Positions 12,055 to 18,221 of a stretch of 50,198 nt of DNA are shown here, piece after piece. The position numbers were made by a program, and so were the translations under genes. The stretch lies in contig JAJXUO010000020.1 in assembly GCA_021782815.1 (NCBI GenBank), positions 1 through 50,198 of the forward strand. The letters run 5' to 3'. This stretch comes from Pseudomonadota bacterium (lineage in GTDB: Bacteria > Pseudomonadota > Alphaproteobacteria > Rhodospirillales > Magnetospirillaceae). The notes beneath the pieces are model-generated. The model saw only the letters and a program-made list of their open reading frames with translations, was not told the DNA's origin and did no database searches. The stretch's first letter is position 1. Each line of letters begins with the position of its first letter.

Positions 12055-12732
12055 CTAGAAGCGGTAGCCGACGCCGAGGCCCAGCAGGATCGGGTCGATC
12101 GCAACACGGGCAGAGGTGTGAGCGCCACCGCTGTAAACGTCGGCAGTGGTGTGCAGGTCGATGTACTTGACGTCGAGGTTCAGGAACCAGTTCTGCGCCA
12201 CTTCGTAGTTCAGGCCGGCCTGCAGGGCATAGCCGACGCCGTTCTTGTAATCCACCTTACAGGACGTCCCGGTCACGCCCTGCAGATCGCAGCCGTTCGA
12301 GCCGTAGAAAATGGTGTAGTTCAGGCCGGCGCCCACATAGGGGTCGAACTTGTTATGGGCCAGCGGGTGGTACTGCAGGGTCACGGTCGGGGGCAGCAGC
12401 CACACATGGCCCAGATCCAGATTGCCGACGGCGGAACCGTGATCGGTCACCTTATTGCGGCTGGTGCCGGCAATGATTTCCGCGGCAATGTGATCGGTGA
12501 AGAAGTACGACGCATCCAATTCCGGGATGTAATCGTTGGAAACGTTGATGGAGCCGTTCAGGAGATTGTCATGAGCATCATTGCTCAGCTGCGGCATCAC
12601 GGCAACGGCACGGGCGTGCACCAGGATGTCGCCAGCGCCGACACCAACGGTGTCATCGGCGGCGTTGGCGGCGGTGATGCCGGCGAACAGAGCGACGGCG
12701 GAGGTCAAGCACAGCAGCTTCACAGACTTCAT
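12055..12732 (-). CDS. ompW: OmpW family outer-membrane beta-barrel protein
   Basis: OmpW forms an 8-stranded outer-membrane barrel with a hydrophobic channel, usually tied to uptake of small hydrophobic molecules or stress. The 225-residue protein has a signal peptide ending ITAANAADD near residue 25. OmpW landmarks are ILVHARAVAVMPQ, IPELDASYFFTDHIAAEII, YHPLAHNKFDPYVGAGLNYT and the final GLGVGYRF with the C-terminal Phe needed for BAM insertion. Two cysteines in GCDLQGVTGTSCK could form a loop disulfide. The upstream 200 bases hold several inverted repeats, so transcriptional control is likely. Confidence 0.88.
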   Translation of the reverse strand: MKSVKLLCLTSAVALFAGITAANAADDTVGVGAGDILVHARAVAVMPQLSNDAHDNLLNGSINVSNDYIPELDASYFFTDHIAAEIIAGTSRNKVTDHGSAVGNLDLGHVWLLPPTVTLQYHPLAHNKFDPYVGAGLNYTIFYGSNGCDLQGVTGTSCKVDYKNGVGYALQAGLNYEVAQNWFLNLDVKYIDLHTTADVYSGGAHTSARVAIDPILLGLGVGYRF

Positions 12733-12804
12733 GTTAATACCCCAAGGGTTTATAAGGTTACCGGGGATAGCTATGCTCCGAATGGATTATCCCGTCAAGA
12801 TGGG

Positions 12805-12850
12805 TGCGTGTGATTTGCGCACGCATGTTGCATTTTCGCCACAAATGCAA
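12805..12850. promoter_or_regulatory. Cluster of inverted repeats upstream of ompW
   Basis: TTGCATTT (12828-12835) and AAATGCAA (12843-12850) are perfect 8-bp arms with a 7-base spacer. Just beside them TGCGTG (12805-12810) and CACGCA (12820-12825) form a second repeat. They lie 73-118 bases before the ompW start and look like operators. The regulator is unknown. Confidence 0.45.
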
Positions 12851-12870
12851 ATAGCGCCCCCTAGGATTAA

Positions 12871-12901
12871 AATCACCCCGGCGCGGGACGCCGGGGTGAT
12901 T
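12871..12901 (-). terminator. Terminator of the DUF4170 gene
   Basis: A perfect 13-bp stem (12871-12883 with 12889-12901; AATCACCCCGGCG arm) with a 5-base loop is followed on the - strand by TTTTAAT. It ends the transcript of the gene at 12946-13350. Confidence 0.8.
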
Positions 12902-12945
12902 AAGAGAAAAGGGATATGCCGAAATAGAGGGGGAGCTAATTTATC

Positions 12946-13350
12946 TTAGTTTCCCTTCAGCACATCCATCTCTTCCGGCGTCACGATATCGTAACGGGCC
13001 ATGGCGTTGTCCACGGTCTTGCCGGTAATGGCCCGCCACACCGCCAGCGCCTCGGGGCGGCTATAGGGGCCGTAGGTTTCCAGCTTATGGCCATCGGCGA
13101 TGCGCTTGAAGTCGGTGCTGGCATATTCGCCGCCCGCCACGTACCAGCGATCGGCGCCGCTTTCCTCGGCGGGCTTGACGCGATAGCGGATCAGGGCATT
13201 GTCCACCGTCTTGCCGGTCAGGGCGCGCCAAACGTCGTGCGCCTCTTTCTCGGCGTAGGGGCCGTGGCGCTCCTCGCTCTTGCCCGCGGCGATCTGCTGA
13301 AAGGTGGTATCGGCATATTCGCCGCCAATGACGTAGAACTGCTTGCTCAT
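12946..13350 (-). CDS. Tandem-duplicated DUF4170 protein
   Basis: This is a small soluble protein (134 residues) made of two copies of one domain, residues 3-58 and 67-122, at a constant 64-residue offset. By eye 32 of 56 aligned positions are identical, including YVxGGEYAxTxF, GPY and WRAxTGKTVDNAxxRY. The motif is the DUF4170 pattern known from alphaproteobacteria, where as far as I recall the protein is usually a single copy of roughly 80 residues. Function is unknown; no signal peptide, metal site or nucleotide motif is seen. It is divergent from trmFO and followed by its own terminator. The short linker is KPAEESGA. Confidence 0.78.
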   Translation of the reverse strand: MSKQFYVIGGEYADTTFQQIAAGKSEERHGPYAEKEAHDVWRALTGKTVDNALIRYRVKPAEESGADRWYVAGGEYASTDFKRIADGHKLETYGPYSRPEALAVWRAITGKTVDNAMARYDIVTPEEMDVLKGN

Positions 13351-13427
13351 CGCGTTATCTCTCTATCCTTATTCGCGCCTTGCCCTGCGGGTTATACGCC
13401 CCGGACGGCTTTAAGGAAACCAGCGAT

Positions 13428-13456
13428 TTGACAGCGGCCGTCATCCGATTTAAGTG
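13428..13456 (+). promoter_or_regulatory. Possible trmFO promoter
   Basis: A perfect TTGACA (13428-13433) is followed after 17 bases by TAAGTG (13451-13456), a poor -10 box. The predicted start would fall almost on the ATG at 13465, while AGTGAGGG before the ATG looks like a ribosome site. The two readings conflict, so confidence is low. Confidence 0.3.
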
Positions 13457-13464
13457 AGGGCCTT

Positions 13465-14814
13465 ATGAAAGCTCTTCACGTCATTGGCGGCGGTCTGGCC
13501 GGCAGCGAGGCGGCCTGGCAGATCGCCCGCGCCGGTCTTCCCGTCATTCTCCACGAGATGCGGCCGCACCGCCGCACCGAGGCCCACGCCACCGGCACCC
13601 TGGCCGAGCTGGTTTGCTCCAACTCCTTGCGTTCGGACGATGCCGATTACAACGCCGTGGGGCTGCTGCACGAGGAGTTGCGGGGGCTCTCCTCCCTGAT
13701 CCTCGGCCAGGCCGACCGCCACAAGGTGCCGGCCGGCGGCGCCCTGGCGGTGGACCGCGACGGTTTCGCGCAAGGGGTGGAGGGGGAACTGGCCAGCCAT
13801 CCCCTGGTGACCATCGTGCGCGAGGAAATCGCCGGCCTGCCGCCCGAGGACTGGGGCCAGGTGGTGGTGGCCACCGGCCCCCTGACCTCGCCCGCCCTGG
13901 CCGACGCGGTGCGCAGCCTGACCGGCGAGGAGTCCTTGAGCTTCTTCGACGCCATCGCCCCCATCGTGCACAAGGACAGCATCGATTTTTCCAAGGCCTG
14001 GTTCCAGTCGCGCTACGACAAGGGCACCGGCACCGATTATATCAACCTGCCGCTGTCGGCCGAACAGTACGAAGCCTTCATCGACGCCCTGCTGGCCGGG
14101 GAAAAGAGCCTGCCCAAGGATTGGGAGGGCACCCCCTATTTCGAAGGCTGCCTGCCCATCGAGGTGATGGCCGAGCGCGGCCGCGAAACCCTGGCCTACG
14201 GCCCCTTGAAGCCGGTGGGCCTGACCAATCCGCACAATCCCACCGTCAAGCCCCGCGCCATCGTGCAGCTGCGCCAGGACAACGCGCTCGGCACCCTCTA
14301 TAATATGGTGGGGTTCCAGACCAAGCTGAAACATGGCGAGCAGCTGCGCATCTTCCGCACCCTGCCGGGGCTGGAACAGGCCGAATTCGCCCGGCTGGGC
14401 GGCATGCACCGCAATACCTTCCTCAACAGTCCGCGCCTTTTGGACGCCCATTTGCGCCTGAAGGCCCGTCCGTCCTTGCGCTTCGCCGGGCAGATCACCG
14501 GCTGCGAGGGCTATGTGGAAAGCGCCGCCATCGGCCTTCTGGCCGGACGCTTCGCCGCCGCCGAGGCCCTGGAGCGCCCCCTGCCGCCGCCGCCTCTCAC
14601 CACCGCCCTGGGCGCCCTGCTCAATCACATCACCAACGGCGCCCGGTCCGAAAGCTTTCAGCCCATGAACGTCAATTTCGGCCTGTTTCCCGAACCGGAC
14701 GACGAACGGGACGAGCGCGGCCGCCGTATCAAGGGGCGCGAACGCAAGACGCTCTACAGCCAGCGCGCCCGCCGCGATCTGGCGACATGGAAGGCGGACA
14801 TCGGCGCCGTGTGA
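13465..14814 (+). CDS. trmFO: tRNA (uracil-54-C5)-methyltransferase, folate/FAD-dependent TrmFO
   Basis: TrmFO makes ribothymidine at position 54 of tRNA using methylenetetrahydrofolate and reduced FAD. This pathway replaces the SAM-dependent TrmA in many alphaproteobacteria and Gram-positives. The 449-residue protein opens [20 protein letters not shown] (FAD site at 8-17) and keeps the family block [12 protein letters not shown] (about 48-59) with a conserved Cys, and [15 protein letters not shown]. Length and start match the family; GAGGG lies just before the ATG. The C-terminal end is basic ([19 protein letters not shown]). It is divergent from the DUF4170 gene and followed by an orphan kinase. 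Confidence 0.96.
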   Translation: MKALHVIGGGLAGSEAAWQIARAGLPVILHEMRPHRRTEAHATGTLAELVCSNSLRSDDADYNAVGLLHEELRGLSSLILGQADRHKVPAGGALAVDRDGFAQGVEGELASHPLVTIVREEIAGLPPEDWGQVVVATGPLTSPALADAVRSLTGEESLSFFDAIAPIVHKDSIDFSKAWFQSRYDKGTGTDYINLPLSAEQYEAFIDALLAGEKSLPKDWEGTPYFEGCLPIEVMAERGRETLAYGPLKPVGLTNPHNPTVKPRAIVQLRQDNALGTLYNMVGFQTKLKHGEQLRIFRTLPGLEQAEFARLGGMHRNTFLNSPRLLDAHLRLKARPSLRFAGQITGCEGYVESAAIGLLAGRFAAAEALERPLPPPPLTTALGALLNHITNGARSESFQPMNVNFGLFPEPDDERDERGRRIKGRERKTLYSQRARRDLATWKADIGAV

Positions 14815-14850
14815 TTTCCCTAACACGGCTCGCAGGAACACGTTTATCAT

Positions 14851-14866
14851 AACCTAACCTTAGGTT
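14851..14866. promoter_or_regulatory. Palindrome upstream of the PAS histidine kinase, possible operator
   Basis: AACCTAA-CC-TTAGGTT is a perfect 7-2-7 inverted repeat, AT-rich against the local background, 30 bases before the kinase ATG. It could instead be a weak terminator for trmFO, but no clean T-run follows. Confidence 0.45.
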
Positions 14867-14896
14867 GATGTTTTCCTGTTGTCGCGCGGAGGCTGC

Positions 14897-15976
14897 ATGG
14901 CCTGCGATCAAAGCCAAGGGTTTTCCCGCCTGGAGGCGGTGGTGGACGAGTTGGGGGCCTATGTCTTCACCAAGGACCGCTGCGGCCGCTACACCTATGC
15001 CAACCGGCTGGTGCGTCAGTTGTTCGGACGGCCCCTGGAGGGGATTTTAGGGCGCGACGACAGCCATTTCTTCGATCTGGAGAGATCCCACGACCTGCGC
15101 CGCCATGACCGTCAGGTCATCGAGGACGGGCGAACCATCGCCAGCGAAGAGATCAACCATGTGGCGGCCAGCGGCGAACGGCGGGTTTACTGGACGGTGA
15201 AGAAACCGCTGTACGGCCCCGGCGGCGCCATCATCGGCCTGATCGGCATCTCCACCGACATGACCGAGCGCAAGGCCCTGGAACTGGAGCTGGAACGCTC
15301 CAATCAGGACTTGGAGCAGTTCGCCTATGTGGTGTCGCACGATTTGCGCCAGCCCTTGCGCATGGTCCTCAGCTATCTCTCGCTCGTTGTCCGGCGCCTG
15401 GACGACAGACTGGATAGCGAAGACCGCGAACTGATCGGCTATGCCCTTGAGGGCGCGCACCGTTTGGATGCGCTGATCCTGGGGCTTTTGGACTATGCCC
15501 GCGTCGGCCGGGGCGGCAGCGTCGGTACGGTGGCCCTGGACGAGGTCATCGCCGACGCCCTGCGCAACCTTACCGTGGCCATCCAGGAAAGCGGCGCCGT
15601 GGTGGAGGTGGCCGCCGCCTTTCCCGTGGTGCGGGCCGATCGCACCGAAATGATGCGCCTGTTCCAGAATCTGGTGGGCAATGCCCTGAAATACCGTGCC
15701 GCCCACCGCCCCTGTCGTATTCTCCTGGGCTGGTGCCGCGCCGACGGGCAGTGGCAATTATCGGTGGCCGATAACGGCATCGGCATCGCGGCACGGGATC
15801 AGGATCGCGCCTTTGTGCTGTTCCAGCGCCTGGTGCCGCAGGAGCAGTGCGAAGGCACGGGAATCGGCCTCGCCGTGTGCAAGAAGATCGTGGAGCGGGC
15901 CGGCGGGCGCATCTGGATCGAGTCCGAACCGGGATTGGGCGCCACCTTCCATTTCACCCTGCCGGCTTTATCCTGA
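14897..15976 (+). CDS. PAS-domain sensor histidine kinase (orphan)
   Basis: This is a cytoplasmic two-component kinase of 359 residues. A PAS/PAC sensor (about 12-125: VFTKDRCGRYTYANRLVRQLFG ... IGLIGISTDMTERK) leads into a HisKA domain with the phosphoacceptor in YVVSHDLRQPLR (H148). An HATPase domain follows with NALKYR, DNGIGI and EGTGIGLAVCKKIVERAGG. The SHDLRQPL form is that of phytochrome-type kinases. No membrane segment is seen. No response regulator is adjacent, so the partner is unknown. The ATG at 14897 is chosen because GGAGG sits 4 bases before it; a TTG at 14879 is in frame. It is convergent with the next gene, with only 2 bases between stops. Confidence 0.88.
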   Translation: MACDQSQGFSRLEAVVDELGAYVFTKDRCGRYTYANRLVRQLFGRPLEGILGRDDSHFFDLERSHDLRRHDRQVIEDGRTIASEEINHVAASGERRVYWTVKKPLYGPGGAIIGLIGISTDMTERKALELELERSNQDLEQFAYVVSHDLRQPLRMVLSYLSLVVRRLDDRLDSEDRELIGYALEGAHRLDALILGLLDYARVGRGGSVGTVALDEVIADALRNLTVAIQESGAVVEVAAAFPVVRADRTEMMRLFQNLVGNALKYRAAHRPCRILLGWCRADGQWQLSVADNGIGIAARDQDRAFVLFQRLVPQEQCEGTGIGLAVCKKIVERAGGRIWIESEPGLGATFHFTLPALS

Positions 15977-15978
15977 TT

Positions 15979-16770
15979 TTACCCCACATGCGGCAGCAGA
16001 TGCCGCCAGCCCGCCTGATCGGGCGCCAACAGGATGCGTTTGTCGCGCACCGCCGGGCGGTAGGGGGAGCCATCGGTGAGGGCGGAATAGCCTCCGGCCT
16101 CCCCCTGGATCAGCACGCCCGCCGCATGGTCCCAGGGCTGCAGCAGGCCATAGGTGGCGAAATGCATTTCGCCTTTGGCCAGGGCCAGATAATCGTGTCC
16201 GGCACTGCCGCTGTGCACCACCTTGCGGACCAGGGCCCGCAGTCCCGGCAGGCGGCGGCTGCCCATGGTGCCGGTCATCTCGGCCGGGGGGGCCGGCGGC
16301 GCCACCCGCAAGGGCGAGGTGCCGCCGTCGGCGGCGTTGTGCAGCAAGGCGCCCCGCCCCCGCTCGGCCAGGGCGGTTTCACCGGACAAAGGATCGTGAA
16401 TCCAGCCCTGCAGGGTTTCCCCTCCCACGGAAAGTGCGACGATCACCGCGAACTTGCGATGCCCGCGCGCGAAATTGGCGGTGCCGTCCACCGGATCGAT
16501 GATCCACACCGCGCCCTCGCAGGCCACACGCTCCAGAATGGCGGGATTGGCTGCCACGGCCTCCTCGCCCACCACGCAGCTTTCCGGCAGCAGGTCGGAG
16601 AGGCGGCGCGTCAGCAGCGCCTCGGCCTCGGTATCGGCGATGGTGACATAGTCTCCGGGATGTTTTTCGCGGATTTCGTCGCTGTGCAGCTGACGGAAAC
16701 GGGGCAAAATCACCGCCGCGGCGGTGTCTCGGATGATGGCGGCGACGGCCAGGGGATCCACTCTGCTCAT
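15979..16770 (-). CDS. Inositol monophosphatase family protein
   Basis: This is a Mg2+/Li+-type sugar or nucleotide phosphatase (SuhB/CysQ/HisN superfamily), 263 residues. Metal-site motifs are GEEAV (GEE at 68-70), WIIDPVDGTANF (DPVDGT at 92-97) and WDHAAG near 220. The substrate could be inositol phosphate, histidinol phosphate or PAP and cannot be fixed from sequence. The ATG at 16770 gives the usual family start, but it sits inside the right arm of a perfect 13-bp inverted repeat (16761-16794). The mRNA start would therefore be base-paired, with AAAGAG in the loop. A GTG three codons later is an alternative start. It is convergent with the PAS kinase. Confidence 0.85.
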   Translation of the reverse strand: MSRVDPLAVAAIIRDTAAAVILPRFRQLHSDEIREKHPGDYVTIADTEAEALLTRRLSDLLPESCVVGEEAVAANPAILERVACEGAVWIIDPVDGTANFARGHRKFAVIVALSVGGETLQGWIHDPLSGETALAERGRGALLHNAADGGTSPLRVAPPAPPAEMTGTMGSRRLPGLRALVRKVVHSGSAGHDYLALAKGEMHFATYGLLQPWDHAAGVLIQGEAGGYSALTDGSPYRPAVRDKRILLAPDQAGWRHLLPHVG

Positions 16771-16794
16771 GGTCTCTTTGAACCATGAGCAGAG
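16761..16794 (-). promoter_or_regulatory. Hairpin enclosing the start codon of the inositol monophosphatase family gene
   Basis: CTCTGCTCATGGT (16761-16773) and ACCATGAGCAGAG (16782-16794) are perfect 13-bp inverted repeats with an 8-base loop. In the - strand mRNA the AUG (16768-16770) lies in the 3' arm and the purine-rich AAAGAG in the loop. This would limit ribosome access unless melted or bound. Confidence 0.6.
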
Positions 16795-16800
16795 GACTTT

Positions 16801-16819
16801 GCCAAGATATTCTCTTGGC
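16801..16819. repeat. Small inverted repeat in the leader region
   Basis: GCCAAGA-TATTC-TCTTGGC, perfect 7-bp arms, lies 6 bases beyond the start-codon hairpin. Its right arm overlaps the first copy of the 27-bp repeat by 5 bases. Confidence 0.5.
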
Positions 16820-16841
16820 CGGGCGGTATCACGCCGACAGG
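16815..16841. repeat. 27-bp direct repeat, copy 1
   Basis: This begins TTGGCCGGGCGG and ends GCCGACAGG. It is identical to 16920-16946 at an offset of exactly 105 bases and lies upstream of the inositol-monophosphatase-family gene, outside any called CDS. Confidence 0.85.
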
Positions 16842-16893
16842 CGAAGCCCGCGCGGCGCTTGAGCGGCCCCGGGACGGGGCTCACCGTCTCGGC

Positions 16894-16920
16894 ATGATTT
16901 GGCCCAACGGGTCAAATCAT
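16894..16920. repeat. Inverted repeat next to repeat copy 2
   Basis: ATGATTTGGCCC (16894-16905) pairs with GGGTCAAATCAT (16909-16920) with a single G-T position and a 3-base loop. It follows the stop of the gene at 16934 on the - strand. No T-run follows, so it is at best an unusual terminator. Confidence 0.55.
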
Positions 16921-16946
16921 TGGCCGGGCGGTATCACGCCGACAGG
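16920..16946. repeat. 27-bp direct repeat, copy 2 (covers the 3' end of the unknown gene)
   Basis: This is identical to 16815-16841. It contains the stop codon (16934-16936) and the last codons (Leu-Ser-Ala) of the gene at 16934-17431. The 105-base interval between copies holds further palindromes, which suggests an extragenic repeat unit. Confidence 0.85.
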
Positions 16947-17431
16947 GCGGCCAGACCCGGCGCGTTCAGGCTTCCCTGCAACTGCGCGGCCATGGCGTTG
17001 GCGGTGGGATCGTTGGAGGAATTGTTCGACAGGGCGCTCTCGTCCGAGGTGTTGTCGAACCAGCCGTGGTGCTGACCGGCCTGGGCGGTGGCCGAGCTGC
17101 CGGAGCCGGTGTTGCCGCTTAAGGCCGACAGCGGATCGCTGGCGCTGGCGTTGGAGCCGCCGCTCTGCTGCTGCAACAGCAGCGACTGCATCTGCGACGA
17201 CATCTGCTGAAAGGCGCTGTTGGCATTGGCGATGGAACTGCCGCCGCCCTGCTGGTTCAACAGCAGCGAGGCCATGGCCTGCGAGGTGGACGACGATGCC
17301 GACGAGGCGTTGAGGCCGCTCAGGGCGGCGAAGGCGTTATCGAGCGAGGCGCCGGAGGCGGCGGACGAGCCGCTGCCGCTCTGTGCCAGGCTGCGATACT
17401 GCGACAGCATGGTATTGACGCTGGAAACCAT
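16934..17431 (-). CDS. Ser/Ala/Asn/Gln-rich protein of unknown function under sigma-54 control
   Basis: I do not recognise this 165-residue protein. It has no Cys and is low in charge, very rich in Ser, Ala, Gln, Asn and Gly. Short amphipathic stretches are repeated: MVSSVNTMLSQYRSLAQSG, LDNAFAALSGLN, QAMASLLLNQQGGG and QMSSQMQSLLLQQQSGG. There is no classical signal peptide. The composition and N-terminus resemble proteins exported by type III or flagellar routes (inference only). The ATG at 17431 has GGGAGAGGG just before it; longer in-frame starts overlap the promoter. A near-consensus sigma-54 promoter lies 40-55 bases upstream. The 3' end coincides with copy 2 of a 27-bp repeat. Confidence 0.7.
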   Translation of the reverse strand: MVSSVNTMLSQYRSLAQSGSGSSAASGASLDNAFAALSGLNASSASSSTSQAMASLLLNQQGGGSSIANANSAFQQMSSQMQSLLLQQQSGGSNASASDPLSALSGNTGSGSSATAQAGQHHGWFDNTSDESALSNNSSNDPTANAMAAQLQGSLNAPGLAALSA

Positions 17432-17470
17432 GACCCTCTCCCTCGGAGATAATTGTTCTGCCCGAAGAAA

Positions 17471-17486
17471 TGCAAGGGGCGTGCCA
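17471..17486 (-). promoter_or_regulatory. Sigma-54 (-24/-12) promoter
   Basis: On the - strand the sequence is CTGGCACGCCCCTTGCA: TGGCAC (17481-17486), 5 bases, TTGCA (17471-17475). It matches the RpoN consensus TGGCAC-N5-TTGCW at every defined position. The predicted start near 17460 gives a 29-base leader to the ATG at 17431. Confidence 0.85.
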
Positions 17487-17527
17487 GAGGGAAAAGCCCC
17501 GGAATCCAAAGGCGTTCATCGCCCGGA

Positions 17528-17577
17528 CGGCAAATTTGTTCCGGTGAAACGGCTTTATGCTAGGATGCGCGGCAAAT
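17528..17577. promoter_or_regulatory. Two CGGCAAAT boxes, possible enhancer sites for the sigma-54 promoter
   Basis: CGGCAAAT occurs at 17528-17535 and 17570-17577, 42 bases apart (four helical turns), about 70 and 110 bases upstream of the predicted start. The core resembles the FlbD-bound ftr element of Caulobacter flagellar genes as I recall it. The activator is inferred. Confidence 0.4.
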
Positions 17578-17606
17578 CTTGCCCAAACCCGGATGCCGCC
17601 CGCTTC

Positions 17607-18221
17607 ATGACCGCGCCTGATGATTTTGTAGTGGATTTCGTCGGCGGCGCCCTGGGCTACCGCCATCGGCACGGCGGCGGCAAGGGCCAGGCCCTGCACA
17701 AGGCGGTGGGCTTCGGCAAGGGCCCGCCGCCGCTGGTGGCCGACGCCACCGCCGGTCTGGGCCGCGACGCCTTTCTGCTGGCCGCCGAGGGGGCCAGGGT
17801 CATCCTCATCGAACGCGCGCCGGCGGTGCATGCCCTGCTGGCCGAGGCCCTGGCCCGCGCCGCCGCCGCCGGGCCGGATTACGCCGCCATCACCGCCCGC
17901 ATGACCCTGATCCCGGGCGATGCCCGCACCGTTCTGCCCACCCTGCCCGAACGCCCCGACGTGGTGCTGGTGGATCCCATGCACCCGCCGCGCGGCAACA
18001 GCGCCCTGGTGAAGAAGGAGATGCGGCTGCTGCGCGATCTGGTGGGCGCCGATCCCGATGCCGCCGAACTGATGGCGGTGGCCCTGGACACCGCCCTCAA
18101 ACGGGTGGTGCTGAAATGGCCGCTCCGGGCCGGATTTTTGCCCGGCCTGCCCCGGCCATCCCATCAGATCTTGGGAAAATCAACCCGCTATGATGTTTTT
18201 ATGATCCACCATGAGACGTAG
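17607..18221 (+). CDS. rsmJ: 16S rRNA (guanine-1516-N2)-methyltransferase RsmJ family
   Basis: RsmJ methylates G1516 of 16S rRNA with SAM. The 204-residue protein carries the family blocks VVDFVGGALGYRHRHGGGKG, PPLVADATAGLGRDAFLLA (SAM motif I), VVLVDPMHPPRGNSALVKKEMRLL and ALKRVVLKWP. It is shorter than the E. coli protein at the N-terminus. The ATG at 17607 is chosen because upstream frames run into promoter-like sequence (TATGCTAGGAT near 17557-17567). The ribosome site is weak. The 3' end overlaps hflX on the other strand by 42 bases, so the two mRNAs are complementary at their ends. Confidence 0.82.
   Translation: MTAPDDFVVDFVGGALGYRHRHGGGKGQALHKAVGFGKGPPPLVADATAGLGRDAFLLAAEGARVILIERAPAVHALLAEALARAAAAGPDYAAITARMTLIPGDARTVLPTLPERPDVVLVDPMHPPRGNSALVKKEMRLLRDLVGADPDAAELMAVALDTALKRVVLKWPLRAGFLPGLPRPSHQILGKSTRYDVFMIHHET

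Noticed and set aside
12817-12832. GCGCAC-N5-TTGC on the + strand, partly like a sigma-54 site
   Set aside because: The essential GG at -24 is missing and it would point away from ompW.
17376-17509. Longer start for the Ser/Asn/Gln-rich protein
   Set aside because: The extension from 17509 to 17431 would cover the sigma-54 promoter and predicted transcript start, and a good ribosome site precedes the ATG at 17431.
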